Position numbers and translations under genes: made by a program | Source of the DNA: Hyphomicrobiales bacterium | Lineage (GTDB): Bacteria > Pseudomonadota > Alphaproteobacteria > Rhizobiales > Xanthobacteraceae | Direction: 5' to 3' | Assembly: GCA_021732215.1 (NCBI GenBank) | Contig: JAKFVL010000003.1 | Span: forward strand, 62,001 to 126,000 | Length of the DNA stretch: 64,000 bases | The notes under the pieces: model-generated | The model's database searches: none | Told to the model about the DNA's origin: nothing | What the model saw: only the letters and a program-made list of their open reading frames with translations | Shown here: in pieces, positions 18,529-27,790 of the stretch | Numbering within the stretch: the first letter of the stretch is position 1 | Layout of the letters: every line of letters begins with the position of its first letter

Positions 18529-20010
18529 ATGACAAACGTCTCGCAACAAGACGGGCCAAGGCCGCATCCGGAGCCTGGCGATAAAATCGTGGCGGAGATC
18601 CGATCGCGCCTGACGTTCAACCTCGACGTCGATGTCGTGGTGGTGGGCGCGGGCCTTGCGGGTCTGACTGTTGCACGAGAAGCCGCCAGAATGGGTGCCT
18701 CGGTCGCGGTGCTCGAGGGGCGGCACATCGGCTGGAACGCCTCGGGGCATCATCTCGGCGGCGTCATGCCGGGTTTCGGGACACCGGTAACTGACCTGAT
18801 TGCTCGCGTTGGCATCGAGGACGCCCGAGAGCTTTGGGGCCTGTCAAAGGAAGGCGCCGACTATGTCCGCGCTGCGGCACAGGAACACCTGATCCCCGGC
18901 ATCTCGCTGCGCGAAGGCGCTCTCGAGGTGTCCAATATCGAATCTGGAGACCAGCTTCTCGGGCGTTTGCAGACGCTGAGCGAGGATTTCCAGACGGAGG
19001 TGGAAGGCTGGCAAGCCGATCGGGTCCGTGAGACGCTCGGTACGAGACGCTATTTCCACGGCATCTTTTTTCCATCGGCGTTCCAGATCGATCCGCGCAA
19101 GTATGTCCATGGTCTCGCTGATCTCGCCAGGCGCGAGGGTGTGCGCATCTTCGAGGAAACGCCGGTCATCAGCATCGATCCGTCGGGTATCCGCAAGCGC
19201 GTGATAACGCCATCGGCACGGCTGCGTGCATCGCACATCGTGCTCGCAGGCAATGTCCATCTCGGCGTCTTGCTGCGCCGGCTCTCGGATACGCTCGTGC
19301 CGGTCTGGCGTCATGCCGCGGTCTCGGCACCGCTCGGTTCACGGCTGCTGGAGCTGATGCAGTTCCGCGGGATGGTGAGTGACACCGACGGCATCGACCA
19401 GTTTCGTGTGTTCGACGGTGACCGACTGATGTGGTCAAGTCCTGAGACGACCTGGCAATCCAGTCCGGCACGGTTCGCCGGCGCGATCCAGCGACGGATC
19501 GCAACGGTTCTGCCGAAGCTCGGCAATGTCGAAATTGCCGACACATGGAGCGGTGTTTTCGGACAGACGGTCCACGGCATGCCCCAGATCGGAGAATTGC
19601 GGCCCGGTTTGTGGATTGCCAGTGGGTTTGGCCGTCAGGGTCTCAATACGACAGCAATGGGCGGGCTTGCGGTGGCGCGAGGCATGTTGTGGGGCGACGA
19701 CCGCTGGAAGCTGTTCTCACCCTTTGAACTGGTCTGGGCCGGCGGCGCCGCCGGGCGTGCGGTAGGGCAGGCCATCCTGTCGTGGTCCCGCGCCAGCGCC
19801 ACGGCCGCGGGCGCCCTGGCACGTTATCGCGAACACGGGCGGATCAAGGAACGCCAACGCGAAATTCGGCTCGCCAATGCAAATCGTCAGGCGCGCGCAA
19901 TGGCCGCGCAGAGGCGGCCGCCGGGCGCGGGGCCTGCCCAAAAACCATTGCCGGCTCAACAGGCTGAGCCTGCTTCCCCGCGAGGCGAAGCCGACGGCGG
20001 AGCCAGTTAA
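18529..20010 (+). CDS. FAD-dependent amine/amino-acid oxidoreductase (DAO family)
   Basis: A 493-residue flavoprotein. After a 30-residue polar N-terminus comes DVDVVVVGAGLAGLTVARE, the dinucleotide-binding GxGxxG at residues 40-45, then GWNASGHHLGGVMPGFG, the DAO-family flavin-site segment related to GlyA/PuuB-type oxidases. MPQIGELRPGLWIASGFG and GLNTTAMGGLAVARGML near the C-terminus are the second FAD contact. Expected reaction is oxidation of an amino acid or amine; substrate unknown. The last 60 residues are Pro/Ala/Arg-rich and disordered. The ATG at 18529 gives MTNVSQQD; an earlier ATG (18454) adds 25 residues without domain content. The next gene, msrB, is 134 bases away. Confidence 0.85.
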   Translation: MTNVSQQDGPRPHPEPGDKIVAEIRSRLTFNLDVDVVVVGAGLAGLTVAREAARMGASVAVLEGRHIGWNASGHHLGGVMPGFGTPVTDLIARVGIEDARELWGLSKEGADYVRAAAQEHLIPGISLREGALEVSNIESGDQLLGRLQTLSEDFQTEVEGWQADRVRETLGTRRYFHGIFFPSAFQIDPRKYVHGLADLARREGVRIFEETPVISIDPSGIRKRVITPSARLRASHIVLAGNVHLGVLLRRLSDTLVPVWRHAAVSAPLGSRLLELMQFRGMVSDTDGIDQFRVFDGDRLMWSSPETTWQSSPARFAGAIQRRIATVLPKLGNVEIADTWSGVFGQTVHGMPQIGELRPGLWIASGFGRQGLNTTAMGGLAVARGMLWGDDRWKLFSPFELVWAGGAAGRAVGQAILSWSRASATAAGALARYREHGRIKERQREIRLANANRQARAMAAQRRPPGAGPAQKPLPAQQAEPASPRGEADGGAS

Positions 20011-20144
20011 AGGCCGGAACCTCGCAGGATCGTGAGTCCGTGGAAGCCACGCCAAGGTGTAACTTTTCTCCGGGCTTACCGTACCTCTGGCAGCCGATGG
20101 ACTGTCCGCGTGACACCCCTCTCGCGCATTGCAAGGAGCCTTTG

Positions 20145-20654
20145 ATGATCGATCGTCGTGTCTTGTTATCCTCTGTCGCTGTTCTGGGAGGTTTGATGGC
20201 GTTCCGATGGTTGCGTGCATCCGATGCCAATGCGGCTGGCGAAGGCAAGACGTTTGAAGTCCAGAAGAGCGCCGATGAGTGGCGCAAGCAGCTGTCTCCC
20301 GCTGCCTACAACGTTCTGCGCGAACACGGCACCGAGCGGCCGTTCACGAGTCCGCTCGACAAGGAAAAGCGTAAGGGCACCTTCGCTTGCGCAGGCTGCG
20401 ATCTGCCGCTGTTTGCATCGGAAACGAAGTTCGACAGCGGCACCGGCTGGCCGAGCTTTTATCAGCATCTGCCCGACGCGATCGGCACGACTGTGGATCG
20501 CAGCTTCCTGATGGTCCGCACTGAAGTGCATTGCCGCCGCTGCGGCGGTCATCTTGGACACGTCTTCGAAGACGGTCCGAAGCCGACCGGCCTGCGATAC
20601 TGCATGAACGGCGTTTCGCTGGCCTTCAAGCCGTCGGATGCGCAGCCGTCCTGA
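20145..20654 (+). CDS. msrB: Peptide methionine-R-sulfoxide reductase, exported
   Basis: A 169-residue MsrB with an N-terminal export signal (MIDRRVLLSSVAVLGGLMAF; the RR before a hydrophobic stretch suggests Tat or an anchor). The structural zinc ligands are CAGC (82, 85) and CRRC (130, 133). The catalytic cysteine is Cys153 in RYCMNGVSL, and GTGWPSFYQH is the substrate pocket, so the enzyme looks active. It reduces the R-form of methionine sulfoxide, here probably in the periplasm. The ATG at 20145 follows AAGGAG at 8 bases. A strong terminator follows at 20700 and separates it from the flagellar genes. Confidence 0.95.
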   Translation: MIDRRVLLSSVAVLGGLMAFRWLRASDANAAGEGKTFEVQKSADEWRKQLSPAAYNVLREHGTERPFTSPLDKEKRKGTFACAGCDLPLFASETKFDSGTGWPSFYQHLPDAIGTTVDRSFLMVRTEVHCRRCGGHLGHVFEDGPKPTGLRYCMNGVSLAFKPSDAQPS

Positions 20655-20699
20655 GGTTGTACGCCGAAGCCCGGCAACAATTTCCCTGCTAGGCAAATG

Positions 20700-20727
20700 C
20701 GCCCCGGCCAATCGGCCGGGGCGTTTT
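20700..20727 (+). terminator. Rho-independent terminator after msrB
   Basis: A perfect 10-bp stem CGCCCCGGCC / GGCCGGGGCG with loop AATC, followed by TTTT. It ends the msrB transcript 45 bases after the stop codon. Confidence 0.9.
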
Positions 20728-20761
20728 GTTTATGTGACTGATTTCTCTCCAATTTCGTCAC

Positions 20762-20777
20762 TGGCATGCGACTTGCG
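20762..20777 (+). promoter_or_regulatory. Sigma54 promoter of the flgE-flgK-flgL operon
   Basis: TGGCATG-CGAC-TTGC-G matches the RpoN consensus TGGCAYR-N4-TTGCW except the last base. The GC of the -12 element is about 75 bases before the flgE ATG, giving a likely start near 20788. This places the hook operon in the sigma54-dependent class of flagellar genes. Confidence 0.8.
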
Positions 20778-20851
20778 AGGCGGATGGCCGAACGCGGCCG
20801 TAATCCCAATTGCACCGGCAGGCCGCCCGGGACGAAGTTGGAGACGATGTT

Positions 20852-22651
20852 ATGGGTATCTTCGGCGCTCTCACCACATCCGTTGCGGGGCTGCGTGCGG
20901 AATCCTACGCACTGGAAAATATCTCCGGCAACATCGCCAACTCGCAGACCACGGCGTTCAAGCGCATCGACACCAGCTTCCTCGATCTGATCCCGCAATC
21001 GGGATCCGACCAGCAACTTGCCGGCAGCGTGAAAGCGGAATCGCGCAGCACCAACACCATTCAGGGTTCGATCGAAGCGTCCTCGGTGGCAACATATGTT
21101 GCGATCAACGGTGACGGGTTCTTCGTCGTGCAGAAGCCGGGCAACTTCTCTGACAACAACCCGGTCTTCACTGGCGTCGACTACTACACACGCCGTGGCG
21201 ACTTCGCGCTCGACAAGAACGGCTATCTCGTCAACGGCGCTGGCTACTATCTCGAGGGCGTTCCGATCGACCGGACCACCGGAAATCCGGTTGGCAGCTC
21301 AGCCACCATCTTGCAGTTTCAGAATGACTTCCTGCCATCGCAGGCGACGACACAAATCCAGTATCGCGCCAACCTTGCAAGCTATCCGCTCACGCAAAAG
21401 GCCGATCGTTCGGTCCCAGGTTCCGAACTGCTCAATCCAACGAGCTACACCCCGGGTCATAATCCTCGCGTGATCGGCACCCCGGCGCCGGCGTTTACCG
21501 ACGCAATAGCGGCAGGTACCGCCCAGAACAGCAAGCTCGGAACGCCGAACACTGCCGCGACGTTGCTCAGCGGCGCGCCCGCGACCGATTCGATCGGCAC
21601 CAACTTCGCCGCCGGCGACACCATCACCGTGAACGGTACACCGATTACCTTCGTCGCTGCCGGCGCAGTCGGTAACCAGCTCAACATCGGCGACAGTATC
21701 AGCACGCTCCTCGCAAAAATCGATTCCATTACCGGTGCGGCGACGGCATCATCGATCGTTGGCGGTGCGATTAACCTGCATACTGGCACCGCCAGCGATT
21801 TATCGATCACAACCTCGAACGCGGCGGCACTCGGCGCGCTCGGGTTGACGAATCCGGTCAACCAGGCTCGCAACGGCGGCGGTACGCCCGGCGCGGGCGT
21901 TGTGATCGGCGACGACGATTCAGTATTCCAGTCGGAATCGGTCAGTGGCGGCGCCATTACGACGTTTGACGCCAACGGTGCGCCGGTCAACCTGCAATTC
22001 CGCTGGGCGAAAGTCGACAACGCGGCTCAAGGAGCGGGACACGCCGATACCTGGAACCTTTTCTATCAGGTCAATCCGAATGCGACCGGTACTCAGACCG
22101 CGTGGGCCAACGCAGGCACAAACTTTTCATTCGCTGCAGGCGGTCAACTCAATCCACCGATCGGATCGATCACGCTGAGCAATCTGACAATCGCGGGCGT
22201 CGCGCTGGGAGATGTCAATCTGTCCTTCGGCAAAGGCGGTCTGACACAATTCGCCGACACCAATGGCAACGTGCAGGTCAACCAGCTGCAGCAGGACGGC
22301 TTCTCCGCCGGACAGTTGCAGTCGGTTTCTGTCAGTAACGAAGGACGGGTCGTCGGCAGCTACTCCAACGGCCGCAACATCGATCTTGCCCAGATCGCGC
22401 TGGCGACTTTCAACGGGCCGAACTTCCTCAAGCGTATCGACGGCGGTGCGTTTGAAGTCACCAACGAATCCGGTCAGGCCCTGTTCGGAAAGGCGGGAAC
22501 GATTTCCGGCTCGTCGCTGGAAGGATCGAACACCGACATCGCCGAGGAATTCACCAAACTGATCGTCACGCAGCAAGCGTATTCGGCAAACACGAGGGTC
22601 ATCACCACTGCGAACACGATGATCCAAGACCTTCTCAACGTCCTGAGGTAA
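20852..22651 (+). CDS. flgE: Flagellar hook protein FlgE
   Basis: A 599-residue hook subunit. The N-terminus MGIFGALTTSVAGLRAESYALENISGNIANSQTTAFKR is the conserved D0 helix and rod/hook motif (NIANSQTTAFKR). DGFFVVQ and TRRGDFALDKNGYL mark the FlgE/F/G core domain. An inserted region at about residues 200-370, including DTITVNGTPITFV and an ILLAKID-like repeat, resembles flagellin hook-IN motifs and accounts for the long protein compared with the 402 residues of Salmonella. The C-terminus EEFTKLIVTQQAYSANTRVITTANTMIQDLLNVLR is the matching D0 helix. The ATG at 20852 follows GGAG. It heads flgE-flgK-flgL, driven by a sigma54-type promoter. Confidence 0.95.
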   Translation: MGIFGALTTSVAGLRAESYALENISGNIANSQTTAFKRIDTSFLDLIPQSGSDQQLAGSVKAESRSTNTIQGSIEASSVATYVAINGDGFFVVQKPGNFSDNNPVFTGVDYYTRRGDFALDKNGYLVNGAGYYLEGVPIDRTTGNPVGSSATILQFQNDFLPSQATTQIQYRANLASYPLTQKADRSVPGSELLNPTSYTPGHNPRVIGTPAPAFTDAIAAGTAQNSKLGTPNTAATLLSGAPATDSIGTNFAAGDTITVNGTPITFVAAGAVGNQLNIGDSISTLLAKIDSITGAATASSIVGGAINLHTGTASDLSITTSNAAALGALGLTNPVNQARNGGGTPGAGVVIGDDDSVFQSESVSGGAITTFDANGAPVNLQFRWAKVDNAAQGAGHADTWNLFYQVNPNATGTQTAWANAGTNFSFAAGGQLNPPIGSITLSNLTIAGVALGDVNLSFGKGGLTQFADTNGNVQVNQLQQDGFSAGQLQSVSVSNEGRVVGSYSNGRNIDLAQIALATFNGPNFLKRIDGGAFEVTNESGQALFGKAGTISGSSLEGSNTDIAEEFTKLIVTQQAYSANTRVITTANTMIQDLLNVLR

Positions 22652-22696
22652 CGCGCGGCCTAGCGTGCGCTTGCAACCGAAGATCGGCAGTCTGTT

Positions 22697-24586
22697 ATGA
22701 GTCTCAACGCCGCCGTCGCCAATACGCTGTCCGGATTGCGCGCCAGTCAGCTCGGCATCTCGCTGATTTCGGCGAACGTCGCCAATGCGGATACGCCGGG
22801 TTACATTCGCAAGTCGATCAACCAGACGGCGATCCAGTCTTCGACGTTCGGCGCGAGCGTCCAGATCGTCGGCATCAATCGCGAGCTCAACCAGTTCATC
22901 CAGACGCAGTTGCGCACCGAGACATCGGGCGCATCCTATGCGAGCTTGCGGACCGGCTTCCTCAGTCAGTTGCAGGGCATCTACGGCGACCCGGGATCTG
23001 CCGGGACGCTGGAAAATGGATTCAGTGCTTTAACTGCAGCTGTGCAGGCGCTTGCGACCAGCGCGGACAGCCAGGCCGCGCGCGTCACGGTCATCAACTC
23101 CGCGCAAGCGTTTGCCCAGCAGTTGAATTCGACAACGCAGGGCATTCAGGCATTGCGCGGCGCCGCCGAGAACGGAATCACCGACGCTGTTGCCACCGCC
23201 AACAACGCGCTTGCGCAAATTGCCAACATCAACAATCAGCTTCGCATCAGTCCGTTCGGCGGAACATCGACCGATACCGCGACGGCGACGTTGCTCGATC
23301 AGCGCGATCAATATGTCACGCAGCTTTCGCAGCTTCTCGATATCCGCGTGCTGCCGTCCGATGGCAACAAGATTTCCGTGTTCACCGGATCGGGAATTCA
23401 GCTCGTCGGTAACGAGGCAGTCAAGCTGTCGTTCAATGGACAAGGTACGGTCAATGCCGGCTCGGTGTGGGATCCGGACCCTGCAAAAAGCACACTGGGT
23501 ACGCTCAGAATCAATTACGACAACGGCAGCAGCATCGATCTGATTTCGAGCAAGGCGATCAAGTCGGGCAAGATCGCGGCTTATCTCGAACTGCGCGACG
23601 TGACGCTGGTGCAGGCGCAAGCCCAACTCGACCAGTTCGCATCGCAGCTTGCGAGCGGATTGTCGGACCGAACAACGACAGGCGCCGCCGCGACGGTGGG
23701 CGCGCAAACCGGTTTCGATATCGATCTCGCGGGCCTGCAGTCGGGGAATATCGTTCGTTTCAGCTACACCGACACGACGACCGGCGCCAAGCATAATGTA
23801 TCCGTCGTGCGCGTGGATGACTCGTCGGTCCTGCCGCTGTCCAACACCACGACCGCAGATCCGAACGACGAGGTCATCGGGATTAATTTCTCTGCCGGCA
23901 TCGCTTCCGTAATCGCACAGCTCAACAGTGCATTCGGCGGAGCGGGCGTGCAGTTCTCCAATCCGGCCGGTTCGACGCTACGCATTCTCGACGACGGTGC
24001 AGCTGGTTTCTCTGACGTGACGGCGGCGTCCGCCACCGTCACCCAGACATCGCTGATCAACGGTGGATTGCAACTGCCATTCTTTACGGACAACAATCTT
24101 CCATACACCGGCGCGATCAACGCGACTGGCGCACAGATCACGGGACTCGCCGGGCGCGTTGGCGTTAACAACGCGCTGATTTCGGATCCGTCTAGGCTCG
24201 TTGTCTACAGCACGTCGCCGCCGACTGCTGCGGGTGACACGGCGCGCAGCGATTTCATCCTCGCGCAGCTGACAACCTCGTCCTACAACTACGTTGCCGG
24301 CCAAACCGGCATCGGAAGTACGATCGCGCCTTTCAAGGGCACGCTGACAAGCTACATCCAGCAATTCGTTTCGGTGCAGGGCGCGACTGCGGAGGCAGCG
24401 GAGCAGTTGTCGGCCGGGCAGGATGTGGTTCTGAACACGCTGCAGAAGAAGCTCGATGATTCCTCCGGCGTGAATATCGACGAGGAACTGGCGCATTTGC
24501 TGTCGCTGCAAAATGCCTACGCAGCCAACGCGCGCGTGCTGTCCACGATCAAGGACATCTACGCGACGTTGCTACAGGCGATATGA
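22697..24586 (+). CDS. flgK: Flagellar hook-associated protein FlgK
   Basis: A 629-residue hook-filament junction protein. It begins MSLNAAVANTLSGLRASQLGISLISANVANADTPGY, with the conserved SANVANADTPGYIRKS motif, and ends with VNIDEELAHLLSLQNAYAANARVLSTIKDIYATLL, the C-terminal helix of FlgK. The central region is Thr/Ala/Gly-rich as expected. It is exported by the flagellar apparatus and forms the first junction ring between hook and filament. It lies 45 bases after flgE and 7 bases before flgL, so these are one operon. The length is slightly above the enteric protein (547 residues). No internal stop or frameshift was seen. Confidence 0.95.
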   Translation: MSLNAAVANTLSGLRASQLGISLISANVANADTPGYIRKSINQTAIQSSTFGASVQIVGINRELNQFIQTQLRTETSGASYASLRTGFLSQLQGIYGDPGSAGTLENGFSALTAAVQALATSADSQAARVTVINSAQAFAQQLNSTTQGIQALRGAAENGITDAVATANNALAQIANINNQLRISPFGGTSTDTATATLLDQRDQYVTQLSQLLDIRVLPSDGNKISVFTGSGIQLVGNEAVKLSFNGQGTVNAGSVWDPDPAKSTLGTLRINYDNGSSIDLISSKAIKSGKIAAYLELRDVTLVQAQAQLDQFASQLASGLSDRTTTGAAATVGAQTGFDIDLAGLQSGNIVRFSYTDTTTGAKHNVSVVRVDDSSVLPLSNTTTADPNDEVIGINFSAGIASVIAQLNSAFGGAGVQFSNPAGSTLRILDDGAAGFSDVTAASATVTQTSLINGGLQLPFFTDNNLPYTGAINATGAQITGLAGRVGVNNALISDPSRLVVYSTSPPTAAGDTARSDFILAQLTTSSYNYVAGQTGIGSTIAPFKGTLTSYIQQFVSVQGATAEAAEQLSAGQDVVLNTLQKKLDDSSGVNIDEELAHLLSLQNAYAANARVLSTIKDIYATLLQAI

Positions 24587-24593
24587 GGCGATC

Positions 24594-26087
24594 ATGGCGA
24601 TTGATGGTGTAAGCGGTCGCACCTCCTATCTTGGAAGCGGGATTGTCAATCTGCGGCAGCAGCTGGAAAGCCTGACGCAACAACTTACGAGCGGCAAGGT
24701 CGCGACGACTTATGCAGGCCAGGGATTCAATCGCGGTCTCGGCGTCGCGTTCCGGTCGCAGCTCGACGGGATCGAGGCTTACCAGAATACTGCGACGACA
24801 ATCACCACGCGAATTGAGGTTGCAAATCTTTCACTGCAGCAACTTGCGAAGACACAGACCAACGTCAAGGCGGCGGCGGTCAGCGCGACTACAAATCTCG
24901 ACAGCGGCGGGCAGACGCCGGCTCAGCGGTCCGCCAATCTGTCTCTGATCGATATTGTGGAATTGCTCAACGTCCGTGCGGGCGACCGCTTCTTGTTTTC
25001 CGGCCGCGCAACGGATACGCCGCCGGTCGCGCAGGTCGATGAGCTTCTCAACGGCGTCGGCGCACAGGCGGGGCTCAAGCAGCTGATTGACGAGCGCAGG
25101 CAGGCGGACCTCGGCTCAGGTACGGGCCGTCTCACGATTGCCACCCCGACCGCTACATCGGTTTCGCTATCCGAGGAAACGCCGGCGACGGTATTTGGAC
25201 TGAAACTGTCGGCGATCGGCTCGACATTGACCGGTGCGACGGTCACCGGGCCAGCCGGATCGCCGGCATCCGTGTCGATCGATCTCGGCGCGGTGAATCC
25301 GAACGAAGGCGACAAGGTGAAGTTCACCTTTGCCTTGCCCGACGGGACATTTGAAAATATCGAGCTCACCGCGTCGAGCGCGACGCCGTTGCCGGCGAAC
25401 AGCTTTGCGATCGGCGCCACGTCGGCGGCGACTGCGGCAAACCTGAACGCGGCATTGACATCGTCAGTGACGTCGCTTGCGAACGGCGCGCTGGTTGCTG
25501 CCTCCGCTGTAAAGAGTGGCGACGAGTTCTTCAATTCGACGCCGCCGCAACGAGTCACGGGGCCGTCTTTTGCTACAGCGACGACGCAGACGGCCGGCAC
25601 CCCTGCTGACACTGTTATATGGTATCAGGGTGAGGTCGGCGCCGATCCCGCGCGCGGCACGGCGGTCGGCCGTGTCGATCAGGCGATCACGGTACAGTAT
25701 GGCGCGCGCGCCAACGAGCAGGCGTTCCGCTCCGAGCTGCAATCGATCGCTGTTTTCGCGGCGGTCACCACCAGCCCGTCGAATCCAAACGCTAGCAATC
25801 AGCTGATCGCGCTGAACCAGCGGATCGCCCAGAACCTTTCCGACCAGCCCGGCACGCAATCCATTGAGGATGTGCAGGCGGACTTTGCCGGTGCTCGAGC
25901 GGCGATCGAGGCTGTCGACCAGCGGCAGACTCAAGCTAGGACGATCGCCCAATCGTTCCTTGCCGAGATCGAGGGAATTAACAACGACGAGGTGGCGACC
26001 AAGATCCTGGCGCTGCAGACGTCGCTACAAGCGTCTTATCAAACCACCTCGACGCTTTTCCAGCTAAGCTTGGTTAACTTCCTCTGA
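24594..26087 (+). CDS. flgL: Flagellar hook-associated protein FlgL
   Basis: A 497-residue protein. The N-terminus has the flagellin-like helix QQLESLTQQLTSGKVATTYAGQG, followed by LGVAFRSQLDGIEAYQ and LFSGRATDTPPV. The C-terminus EIEGINNDEVATKILALQTSLQASYQTTSTLFQLSLVNFL pairs with it. The extra 150 residues between (with ITLNG-like beta repeats) make it longer than the 317-residue enteric FlgL. It forms the second junction zone below the filament. The start ATG at 24594 is 7 bases after the flgK stop, indicating tight translational coupling. No strong terminator follows; a weak hairpin lies near 26095-26121. Confidence 0.93.
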   Translation: MAIDGVSGRTSYLGSGIVNLRQQLESLTQQLTSGKVATTYAGQGFNRGLGVAFRSQLDGIEAYQNTATTITTRIEVANLSLQQLAKTQTNVKAAAVSATTNLDSGGQTPAQRSANLSLIDIVELLNVRAGDRFLFSGRATDTPPVAQVDELLNGVGAQAGLKQLIDERRQADLGSGTGRLTIATPTATSVSLSEETPATVFGLKLSAIGSTLTGATVTGPAGSPASVSIDLGAVNPNEGDKVKFTFALPDGTFENIELTASSATPLPANSFAIGATSAATAANLNAALTSSVTSLANGALVAASAVKSGDEFFNSTPPQRVTGPSFATATTQTAGTPADTVIWYQGEVGADPARGTAVGRVDQAITVQYGARANEQAFRSELQSIAVFAAVTTSPSNPNASNQLIALNQRIAQNLSDQPGTQSIEDVQADFAGARAAIEAVDQRQTQARTIAQSFLAEIEGINNDEVATKILALQTSLQASYQTTSTLFQLSLVNFL

Positions 26088-26336
26088 ATTTTAGGATGCC
26101 GCCGAGGCGTCCTTCGGCATCGACGATGCCAGTATTCGGTCGTTAAAAGATCACAAAATCATTGTGGCAGTGATGGAAAAGCGGCTTTCGCTTCGCGCTG
26201 GAAGTCGTTGTTTTACCGCCAATGGTTTGGATCGAACGCGATCAAACCCATTCACAGATTGTTATGGGGTTCGGCGCATTGTGCCGCGACCGATTGAATA
26301 GTTTCGGTGCGTAATCCTCACCAGGAAGGTAAGACC

Positions 26337-27578
26337 ATGACAGGTATCGTTCTCTCCTCGTCGGTTCGTCAGAACCTGCTCTCGCTGCAGTCGACCGCCG
26401 ATTTGTTGTCGACCACGCAGAACCGTCTTGCCACCGGCAGGAAGGTGAACTCTGCTCTCGACAATCCGACCAACTTCTTCACCGCTACGGCTCTCGACAG
26501 CCGCGCCAGCGACATTAACAATCTGCTCGACGGCATCGGCAACGGCGTGCAGGTTCTGCAGGCTGCCAACACCGGCATTTCCTCGCTGCAGAGGCTCGTC
26601 GACAGCGCCAAGTCGGTTGCCAACCAGGCGCTGCAGACCAACGTCGGTTACTCCTCAAGGGCCAACCTCACCACGACCGCGCCGACCGGCGCCGGCGCGC
26701 TGGCTGTTGCGGGCACCGCGACGGATCTGACCAACGCGGGCACCAACTCGCTGCAGGGCACCACGCTGGTCTTCAAGACCTCGGCGACCGCCACCTCCAC
26801 GTTCACCTTCTCGAACGTCGCCGGCGCGACCAACTTCAACTCGGTCGACTCGCTGAATACCCTGTTGTCTGCGAACAACATTCAGTTGAGCGCAACCTTC
26901 AATGCGGCCGGCACGATTACGTTCACCTCGACGAACGAAGCTGCCTCGCAGACCATCACCAAGACCGGCACCTATGCCGCTCCCAGCGCTGGTTCCTCGA
27001 GCTCGGTTGACGTCTCCGGCACCGCGACGACCGGTACGGTCACCGCGGCTGTTGCTGACGTCAACTCGCAGACCGCCCGCTCCAACCTCGTCTCGCAGTA
27101 CAACAACATCATTCAGCAGATCACCACGACGGCGCAGGACGCTTCCTTCAACGGCGTCAACCTGCTGAATGGCGACACCCTGAAGCTGACCTTCAACGAA
27201 ACCGGCAAGTCGACGCTGAACATCAACGGTGTCACCTTCAACCCGGCCGGTCTCGGGATCGGTTCGTTGACGGGCGGCTCTGACTTCATCGATAACATCT
27301 CGACCAACAAGGTGTTGTCGTCGCTGAACTCCGCGAGCACGTCGCTGCGCTCGCAGGCTTCGACCCTCGGTTCGAACCTCTCGATCGTGCAGATCCGTCA
27401 GGACTTCTCGAAGAACCTGATCAACGTGCTGCAGACCGGGTCGTCCAACCTGACGCTGGCCGACACCAACGAGGAAGCGGCCAACAGCCAGGCGCTGGCG
27501 ACCCGCCAGTCGATCGCGGTCTCCGCGCTCGCGCTCGCCAACCAGTCGCAGCAGAGCGTGCTCCAGCTGCTCCGCTGA
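26337..27578 (+). CDS. fliC: Flagellin 1
   Basis: A 413-residue flagellin. Residues 1-100 carry the conserved N-terminal helices (SVRQNLLSLQSTADLLSTTQ, RLATGRKVNSALDNPTNFF, SLQRLVDSAKSVANQAL) and the last 85 residues the C-terminal helices (IRQDFSKNLINVLQTGSSNL, TRQSIAVSALALANQSQQSVLQLLR). The middle is a Thr/Ser-rich surface domain. It is secreted and polymerises into the filament. The ATG at 26337 follows AGGAAGG. It is nearly identical to the next gene at 27791. The 249-bp upstream gap has one TTAA half-site but no clear sigma54 or CtrA element; its promoter is not identified. A terminator follows at 27603. Confidence 0.95.
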   Translation: MTGIVLSSSVRQNLLSLQSTADLLSTTQNRLATGRKVNSALDNPTNFFTATALDSRASDINNLLDGIGNGVQVLQAANTGISSLQRLVDSAKSVANQALQTNVGYSSRANLTTTAPTGAGALAVAGTATDLTNAGTNSLQGTTLVFKTSATATSTFTFSNVAGATNFNSVDSLNTLLSANNIQLSATFNAAGTITFTSTNEAASQTITKTGTYAAPSAGSSSSVDVSGTATTGTVTAAVADVNSQTARSNLVSQYNNIIQQITTTAQDASFNGVNLLNGDTLKLTFNETGKSTLNINGVTFNPAGLGIGSLTGGSDFIDNISTNKVLSSLNSASTSLRSQASTLGSNLSIVQIRQDFSKNLINVLQTGSSNLTLADTNEEAANSQALATRQSIAVSALALANQSQQSVLQLLR

Positions 27579-27602
27579 TACGCAAAGCGATCAAGACTCA
27601 GG

Positions 27603-27632
27603 AAACGGCGGGGGAAACCCCGCCGTTTCTTT
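27603..27632 (+). terminator. Rho-independent terminator of flagellin 1
   Basis: An 11-bp stem AAACGGCGGGG / CCCCGCCGTTT with loop GAAA, followed by CTTTA. An almost identical hairpin follows flagellin 2, so the duplication extends into the terminator. Confidence 0.9.
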
Positions 27633-27680
27633 ATTGTCTTGTCAGAGCGGCAACGATTAACACTTTATCAATAATGAAAT

Positions 27681-27706
27681 TTAAGCCGCCATTAAGCATA
27701 CTTTAA
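27681..27706. promoter_or_regulatory. Triple phased CtrA-type box before flagellin 2
   Basis: TTAA at 27681, 27692 and 27703, each separated by exactly 7 bases (spacers GCCGCCA and GCATACT), so two overlapping TTAA-N7-TTAA boxes share the middle half-site. It lies 84 bases before the flagellin 2 ATG, in a 212-bp gap. Binding by CtrA is inferred from the pattern. Confidence 0.6.
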
Positions 27707-27790
27707 ATGCTGTCCCCTAATGTGACGATGTGATGCTGCTCCGCGCTTGGCGCGATCGGTCAACGTGACGCGTACTTAGGGAAAAACCAA

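Noticed and set aside
26160-26200. TGGCAGTGATGG as a sigma54 promoter for flagellin 1
   Set aside because: The -12 GC element is missing at the required distance.
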